From contig JBKQPG010000006.1 of assembly GCA_052145115.1 (NCBI GenBank), positions 1-64,000 of the forward strand: 64,000 bases of DNA, read 5' to 3'. The notes beneath the pieces were generated by a model. That model saw only the letters and a list, made by a program, of their open reading frames with translations, was not told the DNA's origin and did no database searches. The position numbers and the translations under genes are program-made. Of this stretch, positions 1-8,387 are shown piece after piece (the first letter of the stretch is position 1; each line of letters begins with the position of its first letter). Source of the DNA: CAIVVT01 sp052145115 (GTDB lineage Bacteria > Acidobacteriota > Terriglobia > Bryobacterales > Bryobacteraceae).

Positions 1-27
1 GAATGCCGACGCGGCAGACAAGAGTGT

Positions 28-156
28 CTGCGCCACGGTGCAAAAACACGTTTTTGGAGGAACAAAGCCAAATATCAACTTTGCTTTTTAGATACAAAGA
101 CTTAAGAGGCTATCTTTCGGACAGGTATTCGCCAGTTATTCGGTTTTCAAAGAACG
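28..156 (+). repeat. Dispersed noncoding repeat, copy 1
   Basis: About 129 bases that recur, inverted, at 38658-38786. The core includes GCAAAAACACGTTTTT, CAAAGCCAAATAT and TAGATACAAAGACTTAA, with only scattered mismatches across the unit. Short reading frames cross it, but conservation is at DNA level on either strand and no start or ribosome-binding site is convincing, so I read it as a dispersed intergenic element. It lies directly outside the left end of the transposase element. Confidence 0.8.
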
Positions 157-254
157 ATCTTGTCAGGCGCGCAAATACGGACTCCCTGATTGATGCTACG
201 CCCGGTGTCAAGCACGAGAGTTGTCCAATACAAGAAGAGCCCGAAAAGGGAGTT

Positions 255-280
255 TGATTCCAATACAAGATGAGCCTGAA
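255..280 (+). repeat. IS left terminal inverted repeat, inner block
   Basis: Begins TGATTCCAATACAAGATGAG and pairs with 1659-1684 on the opposite strand with a single mismatch. It lies 26 bases before the transposase start, as expected for a transposase binding site. Confidence 0.8.
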
Positions 281-306
281 GTGGGGATGGGCGAAGATGC
301 GGGGCG

Positions 307-1656
307 ATGTCGCCCACGATGCAGAATCCCGAGCAATTGAATTTGGCGGAGCTGCGCGAGTTTCTGGCCGGGAGCCGGAGCGCGAGCTTTGATTGCCGCG
401 ACCGGGGCGCCCGCAACGGGCTGGTGCAGCGGGTTTTGGAGGCGCACCAGTATCCGGGGCTGAGCAAGAAAGACAAGAGTTTGATCCGCCGCTATTTGGG
501 CAAGTTGACCGGGCTGGGCCGGGCGCAGCTGGGACGGCTGATCGGGCGCTGGCGGCGGCAGCAGGAATTGACGCCGCAGGCGGCGCGGCGGCGGCGCTTC
601 CCGCGGCGCTACCGGACGGAGGACATCGCGCTGCTGGCGCGGGTGGACGAGGCCCATGAGGGGCTGAGTGGGGCCGCGGTGCGGCGGGTGTTGCAGCGCG
701 AGTTCACAGTCCACGGGCGGGCCGAGTTCGAGCGGCTGGCGGGGATCTCGGTGGCGCACATCTACAACCTGCGCCACAGCCGCGCTTACAAATTGCGGCG
801 GGTGGTGGTGGAAGCGACGGCGGGGCAGAAACGGCCCACCTGGGCGCAACGGCGCAAACCGGAGCCGCAGGGGGCGCCGGGCTACCTGCGGGTGGATACG
901 GTGCATCAGGGCCACCACGAGGGGCAGCGCGGGCCGTATCACATCAATGCCGTGGACACGGTGACGCAATGGCAGGTGGTGCAGTCCTGCGCCACGCTGG
1001 GGGTGCGGGATCTGAGGCCCGCGCTGTACTGCCTGCTGGAGCAGTTTCCGTTCCGGGTGCGGGGTTTCCACAGCGACAACGGATCGGAGTACGTCAACGC
1101 GGCGGTGGCCCGGCTGCTCGACCAGATGCTGGTGGAGTTCACGGTGTCGCGCCCCAGCCGCTCGACCGACAACGCGCTGGTGGAGGGCAAGAACGGGGCG
1201 GTGGTGCGCAAGTGGCTGGGCTGGGGGCTGCTGCGTCAGGACGAGGCCCGCGCCAGCAGCCAGTTCTTGCGCCAGTTCCTGAATCCGTATGTGAACTTCC
1301 ACCGGCCGTGCGGGTTTGCCGAGGTGACGATCGATGCGCGCGGGCGGCGGCGGCGGCGCTACCGGGGCGACGACTACCGCACGCCGTACGAGAAACTGCG
1401 CTCCCTGCCGGGGTGGGAGCAACTGCTCAAACCGGGCCTGAGCGGGGCCGCGCTCGAGCGCCAGGCGATGGCGCACAGCGACACCGAGGCCGCCCAACGC
1501 GTGCAGGCCGCGCGGGATCGGTTATTCGCTCCGGCCTTGTGGCCGGAGGTGCCGACGTTGCTGCTGCGGGGAACGGGGGACCAGCCCCTCTCCCCGCACC
1601 CCACTCCCCCAAACAAACAACGAAAGGAGGGTCAGAACCCCGAAATCAGGCCTTGA
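307..1656 (+). CDS. DDE integrase-type transposase
   Basis: A 449-residue transposase that would cut and join the ends of the surrounding insertion sequence. The N-terminal ~170 residues are basic and helical, as in DNA-binding regions of this group. The catalytic core follows, with D197 in RVDTVHQG, D257 in HSDNGSEY and E293 in VEGKN, giving the DD35E spacing of the retroviral-integrase/IS3-like fold. The frame is intact and flanked by matched inverted ends, so the element may be active. An ATG at 319 is an alternative start. I recognise the family (transposases with the HINAVDTVTQ motif) but not a specific IS name. A 429-residue frame on the opposite strand is a GC-rich shadow. Confidence 0.92.
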   Translation: MSPTMQNPEQLNLAELREFLAGSRSASFDCRDRGARNGLVQRVLEAHQYPGLSKKDKSLIRRYLGKLTGLGRAQLGRLIGRWRRQQELTPQAARRRRFPRRYRTEDIALLARVDEAHEGLSGAAVRRVLQREFTVHGRAEFERLAGISVAHIYNLRHSRAYKLRRVVVEATAGQKRPTWAQRRKPEPQGAPGYLRVDTVHQGHHEGQRGPYHINAVDTVTQWQVVQSCATLGVRDLRPALYCLLEQFPFRVRGFHSDNGSEYVNAAVARLLDQMLVEFTVSRPSRSTDNALVEGKNGAVVRKWLGWGLLRQDEARASSQFLRQFLNPYVNFHRPCGFAEVTIDARGRRRRRYRGDDYRTPYEKLRSLPGWEQLLKPGLSGAALERQAMAHSDTEAAQRVQAARDRLFAPALWPEVPTLLLRGTGDQPLSPHPTPPNKQRKEGQNPEIRP

Positions 1657-1658
1657 AT

Positions 1659-1684
1659 TTCAGGCTCCTCTTGTATTGGAATCA
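1659..1684 (-). repeat. IS right terminal inverted repeat, inner block
   Basis: Reverse complement begins TGATTCCAATACAAGAGGAG, matching 255-280 with one difference. It starts 3 bases after the transposase stop codon. Confidence 0.8.
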
Positions 1685-1764
1685 CTCTCCGATTTGAGGC
1701 TCATTTGTGGATTGGATAATGCTGTGAATCCTGGACCGATGAAACGGCGCCGCGGAGAAGGGAC

Positions 1765-2133
1765 CTAGCACTCGACGGGCATGCCAGCGGCGCACCAGGC
1801 GCGCCAGCCGCCATCGAGGGAAATGGGGTTGAGGTAGCCCATTTTCAAGAGGTTATCGGCGACCAGGGCGCTGCGGAAGCCGCCGCCGCAGTACAGCACC
1901 AGGGTGGTGGATTTGTCGGGAACGCGGCTCTCGATGTCGCGCTCGATGACCCCTTTGCCGAGATGGATGGCGCCGCAGGCGTGGCCGGCGGCCCACTCGT
2001 GCTCCTCGCGGGTGTCGACGAGGACGTGCGGCGTGGCGGCGGCGAGCAGGGCACGATAGCCCTCGAGATCGATCTGCCGGATGCGCGATTTGGCGTCGTC
2101 GACCAGGGCCAGAAATGCGGGCGAGTGCTTCAT
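1765..2133 (-). CDS. Rhodanese-like domain protein
   Basis: A 122-residue single-domain rhodanese, probably a cytoplasmic sulfurtransferase that carries sulfane sulfur as a persulfide. The catalytic loop is LYCGGGFRS with Cys82, and the CH2A-type motif VDTREEHEW lies near residues 39-47. The length is normal for a one-domain member and no signal peptide is visible. It starts 18 bases after the murQ stop on the same strand, so the two may be cotranscribed. The substrate cannot be told from sequence. Confidence 0.9.
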   Translation of the reverse strand: MKHSPAFLALVDDAKSRIRQIDLEGYRALLAAATPHVLVDTREEHEWAAGHACGAIHLGKGVIERDIESRVPDKSTTLVLYCGGGFRSALVADNLLKMGYLNPISLDGGWRAWCAAGMPVEC

Positions 2134-2151
2134 TGTGTATGTTCCAAACCA

Positions 2152-3054
2152 CTACTTTAGCGCGTCCCGGATGCGCCCCTGGCAGGCGGCCAGGCGCGCT
2201 TCGGCCTGGTCCCGCGGGAGGCCCAGCTTGCCCATGACAATGGCCGTGGGCACGCTTCCGGCGGAGGCCTCGAGCAGGTCCGCGGCAACGCCCGCGGGCA
2301 CGCCGGCCAGGGCGGCGACGATGCGCCGGGCGCGGTCCAGCAGCTTGGCATTCAGCGGCCGCACGTTGACCATCAGGTTCGAATAGACATGGCCCAGGCG
2401 GACCATGACGCCGCTCGAAAGCATGTTGAGGGCCAGCTTGGTGGCCGTGCCGGCCTTCAGGCGCGTCGAGCCGGCGATCACCTCGGGGCCGGTCAGCAGT
2501 TCGATCGGAATCCGCACCCGGGCGGCCAGCGGCGAGCCCGGCGAGCAGACGATGCAGGCGGTCAGCGCGCCCAGTTGGTTGGCGGCGTCGATGGCGCCGA
2601 GCACATAGGGCGTGCGCCCGCTGGCGGCGATGCCGACCAGGGCGTCGTGCGAACTGAAGCCCTGGGCCAGCAGGTCGGCGGCGCCGGTTGCGGCCGAATC
2701 CTCAACCGCCTCGACGGAGTGGCGCAAGGCGTGGTCGCCGCCGGCGACGATGGCCGTGACGAGCTCCGGCGGAACATTGAAAGTAGGAGGGCATTCGCTG
2801 GCGTCCAGCACGCCCAGCCGGCCGCTGGTGCCCGCGCCGATGTAGAACAGACGTCCGCCCAGGCGCAGCAGCCCGGCAATGGCGTCGACCGAGTCGGCGA
2901 TGCGCGGCAGCGCCTTTTCGACGGCTTCGGGAACGCGCCGGTCCTCACGCTGGAAAACGGCCAGCATTTCGAGCGTGGGCAGGGCGTCGAGGTTTTCCGA
3001 GGCGGGGTTGGGCTGCTCGGTCAGGAGATGACCTAATTCGAGGGGGCGGTCCAT
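2152..3054 (-). CDS. murQ: N-acetylmuramic acid 6-phosphate etherase
   Basis: Cytoplasmic enzyme of peptidoglycan recycling that cleaves the lactyl ether of MurNAc 6-phosphate to GlcNAc 6-phosphate and D-lactate. It is 300 residues, the usual MurQ length, and has an SIS fold. Recognisable blocks are TEQPNPASENLD near the N-terminus, YIGAGTSGRLGVLDASECPPTF, GIAASGRTPYVLGA, and AGTATKLALNMLSSGVMVRLG before the C-terminal helical domain. A rhodanese gene follows closely. No anmK or MurNAc transporter is seen in the window. Confidence 0.96.
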   Translation of the reverse strand: MDRPLELGHLLTEQPNPASENLDALPTLEMLAVFQREDRRVPEAVEKALPRIADSVDAIAGLLRLGGRLFYIGAGTSGRLGVLDASECPPTFNVPPELVTAIVAGGDHALRHSVEAVEDSAATGAADLLAQGFSSHDALVGIAASGRTPYVLGAIDAANQLGALTACIVCSPGSPLAARVRIPIELLTGPEVIAGSTRLKAGTATKLALNMLSSGVMVRLGHVYSNLMVNVRPLNAKLLDRARRIVAALAGVPAGVAADLLEASAGSVPTAIVMGKLGLPRDQAEARLAACQGRIRDALK

Positions 3055-3109
3055 AGGGCCATTGTCGACCCTAGCCCGGATGTTTCACCAACAATCGGCG
3101 GCGGCGCGC

Positions 3110-3433
3110 TCAGGCGCTGAAGCTGGAGCCGCAGCCGCAGGTGGACTTCACGTGCGGGTTATTGAACTTGAAGCCGGAGCCTTCCAGCGTCTCGACATAG
3201 TCGACCTCGGCGCCGTCCAGGTAGAGCATGCTGGCCTGGTCGATGAAGACCTTCAGGCCCTCGAACTCGTAGGATTTGTCGAGCAGGCCGGGGCTGTTCT
3301 CGAAAGCCATGGAATAGCTGAAACCGGAGCAGCCGCCGCCCACCACGGCGATACGCAGCCCGCTGGGCTTGGGTTCCTGGGCGTCGAGAATCTCCTTCAC
3401 TTTTCCCACGGCGACGGGGGTCAGAGTAATCAT
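3110..3433 (-). CDS. erpA: Iron-sulfur cluster insertion protein, A-type
   Basis: A 107-residue A-type carrier (HesB/IscA/ErpA family) that transfers Fe-S clusters to apoproteins. The three cluster-binding cysteines are present: Cys35 in VGGGCSGFSY, and Cys99 and Cys101 in STCGCGSSF at the C-terminus. The central hydrophobic and glycine pattern fits the family. I cannot separate ErpA from IscA or SufA by sequence alone. No isc or suf genes lie nearby, which favours a stand-alone ErpA-like role. Confidence 0.88.
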   Translation of the reverse strand: MITLTPVAVGKVKEILDAQEPKPSGLRIAVVGGGCSGFSYSMAFENSPGLLDKSYEFEGLKVFIDQASMLYLDGAEVDYVETLEGSGFKFNNPHVKSTCGCGSSFSA

Positions 3434-3648
3434 ATTGGTCCTGCGGCCTCCTACTAAATAGTCCTGATTGCTATTCTACCATCCTGCAACTATAAGGGTA
3501 GATGCAGCGGGGAGGAAAAAGTATCCAAACGGCGGCGCAGGCGTTGCGATCTGCTATGGTGAGTCTCAGAAGCGCCGGGCGCGAGGATCGGCGGAGGGTT
3601 TCGCGGTCCTTGAAACCGTACCAGGAGGTCAGCCGTCAGACCCCATGT

Positions 3649-4326
3649 ATGAGCGGATACGTCACCGTAGTCCCCTACCCGGCCAGCGGCGTTGGGACGG
3701 CTGAGCGCCGGCAGGGCAAGACACGCGTGGATTACCGGACAAGCGAAGAAGCCGAACTGGTGCGCCGGGTCCAGAACCGCGACGAGATGGCGTTCCGCGA
3801 GATTGTCGACCGCTACCAGTCGAAGGTTTTCAATATCATTTACGGAATCCTGCGCAACCGGAACGACGCCGAGGACATCGCGCAGCAGGTTTTCTCCAAG
3901 ATCTACTTTTCTATCAACAATTTCGACTTCCGCAGCACGCTGCTGACGTGGATCTACAAGATCTCGGTCAACGAATGCTACGATTACCTGCGTAAGAAGA
4001 AGGTCCGCAAGTTGGTGTATGAAAGCGACTTCAGCGCCGAAGAGGCGCAGAGCATGGAGCGCACCGAACCGGACGGAGCCAAGTCGGTGGAAGTGTCGCT
4101 GGCGAATCGCGACCTGGTGGTGAAGCTGCTGGCAAAGATCAGCGCCGAGGATCGCAATTTGATGTTATTAAAGGAAGTTGAGGGTCATTCGGTGGAAGAA
4201 CTGGCCGCCATGACGGGCCTCAACGAGAATACAGTCAAGGTGAAGTTGTTTCGCGCACGCCAGAAATTGTTGAAGGCGGCGCAGCGGCTGCTCCGGGGAT
4301 CGTCCCTGGAAGCGTTGGAACGGTGA
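3649..4326 (+). CDS. ECF RNA polymerase sigma factor
   Basis: Extracytoplasmic-function sigma factor. Sigma region 2 lies around FREIVDRYQSKVFNIIYGIL and DAEDIAQQVFSKIY; region 4 lies around LLKEVEGHSVEELAAMTG and NENTVKVKLFRARQKL, the helix-turn-helix that reads the -35 element. The frame is open back to 3502, but the first 49 residues do not look like sigma sequence and I prefer ATG 3649. An AGGAGG at 3623-3628 is rather far upstream (20 bases), so the start is uncertain. A zinc-finger anti-sigma gene follows, the usual regulatory pair. Confidence 0.92.
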   Translation: MSGYVTVVPYPASGVGTAERRQGKTRVDYRTSEEAELVRRVQNRDEMAFREIVDRYQSKVFNIIYGILRNRNDAEDIAQQVFSKIYFSINNFDFRSTLLTWIYKISVNECYDYLRKKKVRKLVYESDFSAEEAQSMERTEPDGAKSVEVSLANRDLVVKLLAKISAEDRNLMLLKEVEGHSVEELAAMTGLNENTVKVKLFRARQKLLKAAQRLLRGSSLEALER

Positions 4327-4485
4327 GTGAATTGGGGACCGGGCCGCGGCCCCTCGTGGGCTGGCCTGCCAGCGTCAAGCGTTCGTGAGTGGAGTGGGCA
4401 TGGACTCCGCGGAGAGAACCGGTCGGGAACCGGTCCAGAAGCGAAACGCGGCGGCAGGGGAAGATGGTCTTTTGAGGGAAGAGTT

Positions 4486-4986
4486 ATGCATGAGCTGATT
4501 CGGAACGACCTTGAGGATTACCTCGGCGGGCGCCTGGGGGGCGGCCGCGAGGTGGAATTCCGCCAACATCTGGCCGGGTGCGGCGCGTGCCGAGAGCAGG
4601 TGGCGCAGTTCGAAGCGCAGTCGGTTCTGGTGCGCAGTTTGCGCCCCGGCCGGGAAGAGCTGGCGCCGGAGGCCGGCTTCTATGCGCGCGTCGTGGAGCG
4701 GATCGAGGCCCAGCGCGCGGCCTCGCTGTGGTCGGTTTTCCTGCAGCCGATATTCGCCCGCGGCCTGCTGTACGCCAGCCTGGCGCTGTTCCTGATTGTC
4801 GGCTCGTCGGTGCTGTGGACCAGCGAGAACCATGAGGTGCTTTCCAACGACGCCAACCCGGTGGGCCTGATCGCCGGCTACGGTCCGCATGCCCAGCGGG
4901 CCACGGATGCGGACGCCGCCAAGGACGCCGTGATGGCGGAGGTCCTGTCGGACCGTTCCGTTCACCTGGTCAATGTCTCCGAGTAA
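4486..4986 (+). CDS. Zinc-finger anti-sigma factor, membrane anchored
   Basis: A 166-residue protein with an N-terminal anti-sigma zinc finger of HxxxCxxC type (HLAGCGACREQ, residues ~25-33) and one membrane segment near residues 90-110 (LLYASLALFLIVGSSVLW). It probably sequesters the upstream sigma factor until a signal is received. I chose ATG 4486 because GAGGGAAGAG sits just before it and the family begins at the zinc finger. The frame is open from 4327 but that extension is low-complexity. The short periplasmic tail has no recognisable domain. Confidence 0.85.
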   Translation: MHELIRNDLEDYLGGRLGGGREVEFRQHLAGCGACREQVAQFEAQSVLVRSLRPGREELAPEAGFYARVVERIEAQRAASLWSVFLQPIFARGLLYASLALFLIVGSSVLWTSENHEVLSNDANPVGLIAGYGPHAQRATDADAAKDAVMAEVLSDRSVHLVNVSE

Positions 4987-5007
4987 CGCCGGCCACGTAA
5001 AACGCCC

Positions 5008-5475
5008 GTGACTCTCCACGACACGCTCACCGACACGCGGCCCACATGGCACAATCCGCGGATTCTGGCCCTGCTGCTGATGGTGTTCGTGTGCGGCCTG
5101 GCGTGCGGCATCTTCGCCACGCGCTACGCCTTCTCGCGCCTGGCGCCGCGCAACTCCGCGGCTTCGTGGCAGGCCAGCGGCCGCGCCAGCACGATGGCGC
5201 ATCTGAAGAAGGATCTCGACCTGACGCCCGCTCAGGCCCAGCAAATTGAGGTGCTGCTCGACGACCTGGCCAAGTATTACGACAATCTGCAGGGGCAGAT
5301 GGACGATTTCCGCCAGGACGGCAAAGAGCGCATCATGAAGATCCTGACCCCCGAGCAGCAGAAAAAGTTCAGCCGGATCCTCAACGACATGTCCACGCGA
5401 ATCCACGCTGAGCCGTTGGATGCCCCGCCGGCGGGTAAAGCGGCGCCGCCGCCCGCCGCCGACCCGCAGCGCTGA
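5008..5475 (+). CDS. Membrane-anchored Spy/CpxP-like hypothetical protein
   Basis: A 155-residue protein starting at GTG. One membrane segment (residues ~19-38, ILALLLMVFVCGLACGIF) is followed by a helical region with LDLTPAQAQQIEVLL and ILTPEQQKKFSRIL. This pair of 'LTPxQ' helices resembles Spy/CpxP/heavy-metal-resistance proteins. The tail is proline- and alanine-rich. It follows the anti-sigma gene by 21 bases, so it is likely part of the same stress operon and might act as a periplasmic chaperone or sensor. Function is inferred only from helix pattern and context. Confidence 0.7.
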   Translation: MTLHDTLTDTRPTWHNPRILALLLMVFVCGLACGIFATRYAFSRLAPRNSAASWQASGRASTMAHLKKDLDLTPAQAQQIEVLLDDLAKYYDNLQGQMDDFRQDGKERIMKILTPEQQKKFSRILNDMSTRIHAEPLDAPPAGKAAPPPAADPQR

Positions 5476-5565
5476 GGGGCCGCTGCTCGGCCCGAGCTGT
5501 TCTCTCCGGGACTTCTCTCCGCGACAGCGCCTCCGGCGCGGCGCGCGTGTGCTACAGTGCCTGCC

Positions 5566-6096
5566 ATGAAGCGACTCTCCGTTCTAATCATGGGCGCCGC
5601 GCTGGCCGTGACCGCCGGCGCCGAGACCGTTCCCCCGCGTGATCCGGGATTTAAGGCCATCGTTCAGGTGGCCCTGGTCACGCGCAACATCGAAGCCAGC
5701 GCGAAGCATTGGGCCGCGCTGCTGGGCGTCGAGCTGCCCAAAATCACGACCTCGCGGCCGGGCAATGAAGTACACGTGATGTACCAGGGCAAACCGTCGA
5801 ATGCCCGCGCCAAGCTGGCGTTCCTGCGCGCCGGGCAGGTTCAGGTGGAACTGATTCAACCCCTGGGCGGCGATTCCGCCTGGCAGCAGTTTCTCGACGA
5901 ACACGGCGAGGGCGTCCATCACATCGCATTCAACGTGCAGAACCTCGGGCAGGCCGAATCGGAGATGAAAGGCCTGGGCTACGATGCGATCCATAGCGGG
6001 CGCTGGGACTCGGACAACGGCGACTACGTCTACTTCGACACCACCAAGGCGCTGGGTCTGGTGGTGGAACTGCTGCACGCCGACGCCACCAAGTGA
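5566..6096 (+). CDS. Exported VOC (glyoxalase/bleomycin-resistance fold) protein
   Basis: A 176-residue protein with a signal peptide (MKRLSVLIMGAALAVTAGA) and one vicinal-oxygen-chelate domain. Likely metal ligands are Gln in IVQVALVTRN, His in EGVHHIAFNV and Glu in LVVELLHA, a pattern seen in methylmalonyl-CoA epimerase-like members. Export argues against a CoA substrate. ATG 5566 gives the cleanest signal peptide; GTG 5557 is in frame just upstream. The substrate is unknown. Confidence 0.82.
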   Translation: MKRLSVLIMGAALAVTAGAETVPPRDPGFKAIVQVALVTRNIEASAKHWAALLGVELPKITTSRPGNEVHVMYQGKPSNARAKLAFLRAGQVQVELIQPLGGDSAWQQFLDEHGEGVHHIAFNVQNLGQAESEMKGLGYDAIHSGRWDSDNGDYVYFDTTKALGLVVELLHADATK

Positions 6097-6106
6097 GGCC
6101 CGCGCC

Positions 6107-6700
6107 CTGCTGCCCCGCTGCATCGTTTTCAATAAGCCGTACGGCGTCCCGTCGCAGTTCTCCGATCCGGCGGGTGAGTTCGGCCGCACGCTGCGCGACT
6201 ACGTGAGCGTGCCGGACGTCTATCCCGTCGGCCGCCTCGACCGCGACAGCGAAGGACTGCTGCTGCTCACCGGCGACGGCGTCCTGCAGCACCGCCTGAC
6301 CGACCCGCGCTATCGACATCCCAAAGCGTATCTGGTCCAGGTGGAAGGCGCGCCCACGGACGCGGATCTCGAACCGCTGCGCGCCGGCGTCGTGATCCAG
6401 GGTTATCGCACGCGCCCGGCCGAGGCCCGCGTTCTCAATGCGGAGCCGAAGCTCTGGCCGCGCGATCCGCCGGTGCGGTTCCGGCAATCGATCCCCACGA
6501 CGTGGATCGAAGTCACGCTGCACGAGGGGCGCAACCGGCAGGTCCGGCGCATGACGGCCGCCATCGGCTTTCCCACTCTGCGGCTGGTGCGATGGGCCAT
6601 CGGCCCGGTCACGCTAGGCCCGCTCGCTCCCGGCGAGTGGTGCGACCTGCGCCCGCGCGAGCTGCTGCTGTTGCGGCGGCTGACGCGGTCGGCCGTATGA
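6107..6700 (+). CDS. Pseudouridine synthase, RluE/RsuA family
   Basis: RNA pseudouridine synthase acting on rRNA. Motifs are FNKPYGVPSQF, VGRLDRDSEGLLLLTGDG (catalytic Asp in the GRLDxD loop), KAYLVQVEG and HEGRNRQVRRM, in the order of the RluE/RsuA/RluB superfamily. There is no S4 domain, as in RluE. No ATG, GTG or TTG lies between the preceding gene's stop and the first conserved motif. CTG 6107, eight bases after GAGG, is the best candidate, or translation may start upstream in frame within the VOC gene. The last ~95 residues are duplicated as a fragment at 8388-8676. Confidence 0.85.
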   Translation: MLPRCIVFNKPYGVPSQFSDPAGEFGRTLRDYVSVPDVYPVGRLDRDSEGLLLLTGDGVLQHRLTDPRYRHPKAYLVQVEGAPTDADLEPLRAGVVIQGYRTRPAEARVLNAEPKLWPRDPPVRFRQSIPTTWIEVTLHEGRNRQVRRMTAAIGFPTLRLVRWAIGPVTLGPLAPGEWCDLRPRELLLLRRLTRSAV

Positions 6701-6739
6701 TTTACGGTAGCCTGGATGTGAAAATGGGAATCCGCGACA
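6698..6739 (+). promoter_or_regulatory. Conserved leader element, copy A
   Basis: TGATTTACGGTAGCCTGG and the following ~24 bases lie just before the first GT-C membrane-protein gene. The same sequence recurs at 8664-8705 before its paralogue, and on the minus strand at 13548-13589 before the DegT operon. I see no clear -35/-10 pair, so its role (promoter, mRNA leader or recombination junction) is open. Confidence 0.5.
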
Positions 6740-6746
6740 AGAGCCT

Positions 6747-8309
6747 ATGACGACTCCGACGCTCCGCGCGCGACCTTTTCCGGCTCGCTTGATGAGCCAG
6801 ACGAGTGATTCCCTGGAACGGCATTTCTGGCGCTGGGCCGCTCTGTTTGTGGTGTTGCTTCTGGCCTGTTCGATCGTAAAAGACGTACAGGTCAAAATGT
6901 GGAGCGACGAAATAATCACTGTCTACCTGGCAAGGCAGGCCAATGCCGCCGCCATCGTCCAGTCCAGCGTCGAGGGCTGCGATGTGGCCCCGCCGCTGTA
7001 TACCATCATCGTCCATTCGATCCTCCCCATCGTCAGGCACGAAGCGCTCGCCGTCCGCCTGCCCTCGACTTTGGGCTACTGCGGCATGGTGCTGTGTCTG
7101 TTCGCATTCTGCCGCCGGCGGTTGCCAGCCGTCTATTCGTTCATTGCTGCGCTGCTGGCCTGTGACGCGTGCCTTTTTTACTCGACTGACGGCCGCGCCT
7201 ACGGCCTCGTCCTGGGCTGCGCCGCGGGGGCGCTGCTGTGCTGGCAAACCGCGGCCGAAGGCCGCCGCAGAGGCCTGGCCATCCCGCTGCTGGCCTTTTG
7301 TCTGGCGCTCATGGTCGCGTTGCATTATTTCTCCATCTTTTTCCTGGCGCCTCTGTTCCTGGCGGAAATGGTGCGCGCGCGGTCGTCGCGCAAGCTGGAC
7401 TTCGGCATCTTAGCTGCCCTGGCGCCAGCCGTACTGGTTTTGGTTTTGCATTACCCCGTGATCGCGGCCAATCGGCGGTTCCAGGCGCACTACTGGTCGC
7501 CAGCGCACTGGAGCATGATGAAGTCCTTCTATAACTATTTTTTCTTCCAGATCCTGTATGTCTGCTCACTCGTTTTAATCGTGCTTGTCGTTTCCCTCAA
7601 GTCAAAGGCGCAGCACACTCCGGATAAGACTGACCTACCCGCGTATGAATGGGTGGCCATCGCCGCGCTTGCGTTGACGCCACCTGTGGTTGTCGCTGTT
7701 TCCAGGTACACCACGCATATCTTTGTCAGTCGTTATGTCCTTTGGGCCCTGATCGGCACTGCATTGCTGCTCGGCACACTGCTATGTAAGGCATTCCGTG
7801 GACTGGCCGCGGTTGGGTTCACCCTGCTGGGCTTCCTGATGGCTTTCATTGCTGTGCGAGAGGTTGGGCCGCTGCGCCTCATGCCGGAGATGCTCGTCGG
7901 TGAACCAGTGCGCCATGACCTGGAGACATTGCCGGCTAGCCGGGAGCCCATCGTCATTCCCGACCAGCACGTATTTATGGAACTCTCTTACGACGAGCAG
8001 CCGCGGCTGCGCGAGCGCTTCATCTATCCTCTCAGCCGCGACTTGGAATTGCGCTATCGGAATTACGACGCGTTGGCAATCTCCATGGGCGCGCTGCGCC
8101 ATCGTACACAACTCCACATCGAAGACTATGATGCGATCCTGGCCGAGTATCCCCGCTTTCTACTCGCCGCGGTCGCCGAGGATTACCTGCCCCAGCATCT
8201 CGCCGATACGGGATATCGCGTGGTCCCCATCCGTTCGGCCGCTCCCGGGGCTGTGGTCTATGAAGTGGAAGCTCCCCATAAGAGCGAGACCTTGCACCAA
8301 AGCGAGTAG
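6747..8309 (+). CDS. GT-C fold membrane protein (GT39/ArnT-like), copy 1
   Basis: A 520-residue integral membrane protein with about ten membrane segments and a soluble C-terminal ~150 residues. After the first segment comes MWSDE (D54, E55), placed like the acidic catalytic motif in the first loop of GT-C glycosyltransferases such as ArnT and protein O-mannosyltransferases. These use polyprenyl-phosphate sugars at the outer face of the membrane. It sits in a glycan locus with a GT2 enzyme that could make such a donor. The gene at 8713-10251 is a close paralogue. The acceptor is unknown. Confidence 0.75.
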   Translation: MTTPTLRARPFPARLMSQTSDSLERHFWRWAALFVVLLLACSIVKDVQVKMWSDEIITVYLARQANAAAIVQSSVEGCDVAPPLYTIIVHSILPIVRHEALAVRLPSTLGYCGMVLCLFAFCRRRLPAVYSFIAALLACDACLFYSTDGRAYGLVLGCAAGALLCWQTAAEGRRRGLAIPLLAFCLALMVALHYFSIFFLAPLFLAEMVRARSSRKLDFGILAALAPAVLVLVLHYPVIAANRRFQAHYWSPAHWSMMKSFYNYFFFQILYVCSLVLIVLVVSLKSKAQHTPDKTDLPAYEWVAIAALALTPPVVVAVSRYTTHIFVSRYVLWALIGTALLLGTLLCKAFRGLAAVGFTLLGFLMAFIAVREVGPLRLMPEMLVGEPVRHDLETLPASREPIVIPDQHVFMELSYDEQPRLRERFIYPLSRDLELRYRNYDALAISMGALRHRTQLHIEDYDAILAEYPRFLLAAVAEDYLPQHLADTGYRVVPIRSAAPGAVVYEVEAPHKSETLHQSE

Positions 8310-8387
8310 TACGGCCAGCATTCAATCGATCCGCCGGACTTCCTGGCCCAGCGTGCCCAGTGTCCTGAGGGCGTTAGCAAGTTCCAC

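Larger units (their letters stand above)
221..1719 (+). mobile_element. Insertion sequence with long imperfect inverted ends
   Basis: The left end (221-280) and right end (1659-1719) are imperfect inverted repeats of about 60 bases. The inner 26 bases (255-280 against 1659-1684) match with one mismatch. Each end holds two copies of a motif like CCAATACAAGAWGAGCCYGAA spaced about 35 bases apart: 225-245 and 260-280 on the left, and 1659-1679 and 1694-1715 inverted on the right. One transposase gene fills the interior. I see no clear target-site duplication, so the exact outer limits are uncertain. Confidence 0.75.

Noticed and set aside
3..257. 84-residue frame at the window start
   Set aside because: Covers a dispersed repeat that is also present inverted at 38658-38786; conservation is at DNA level.
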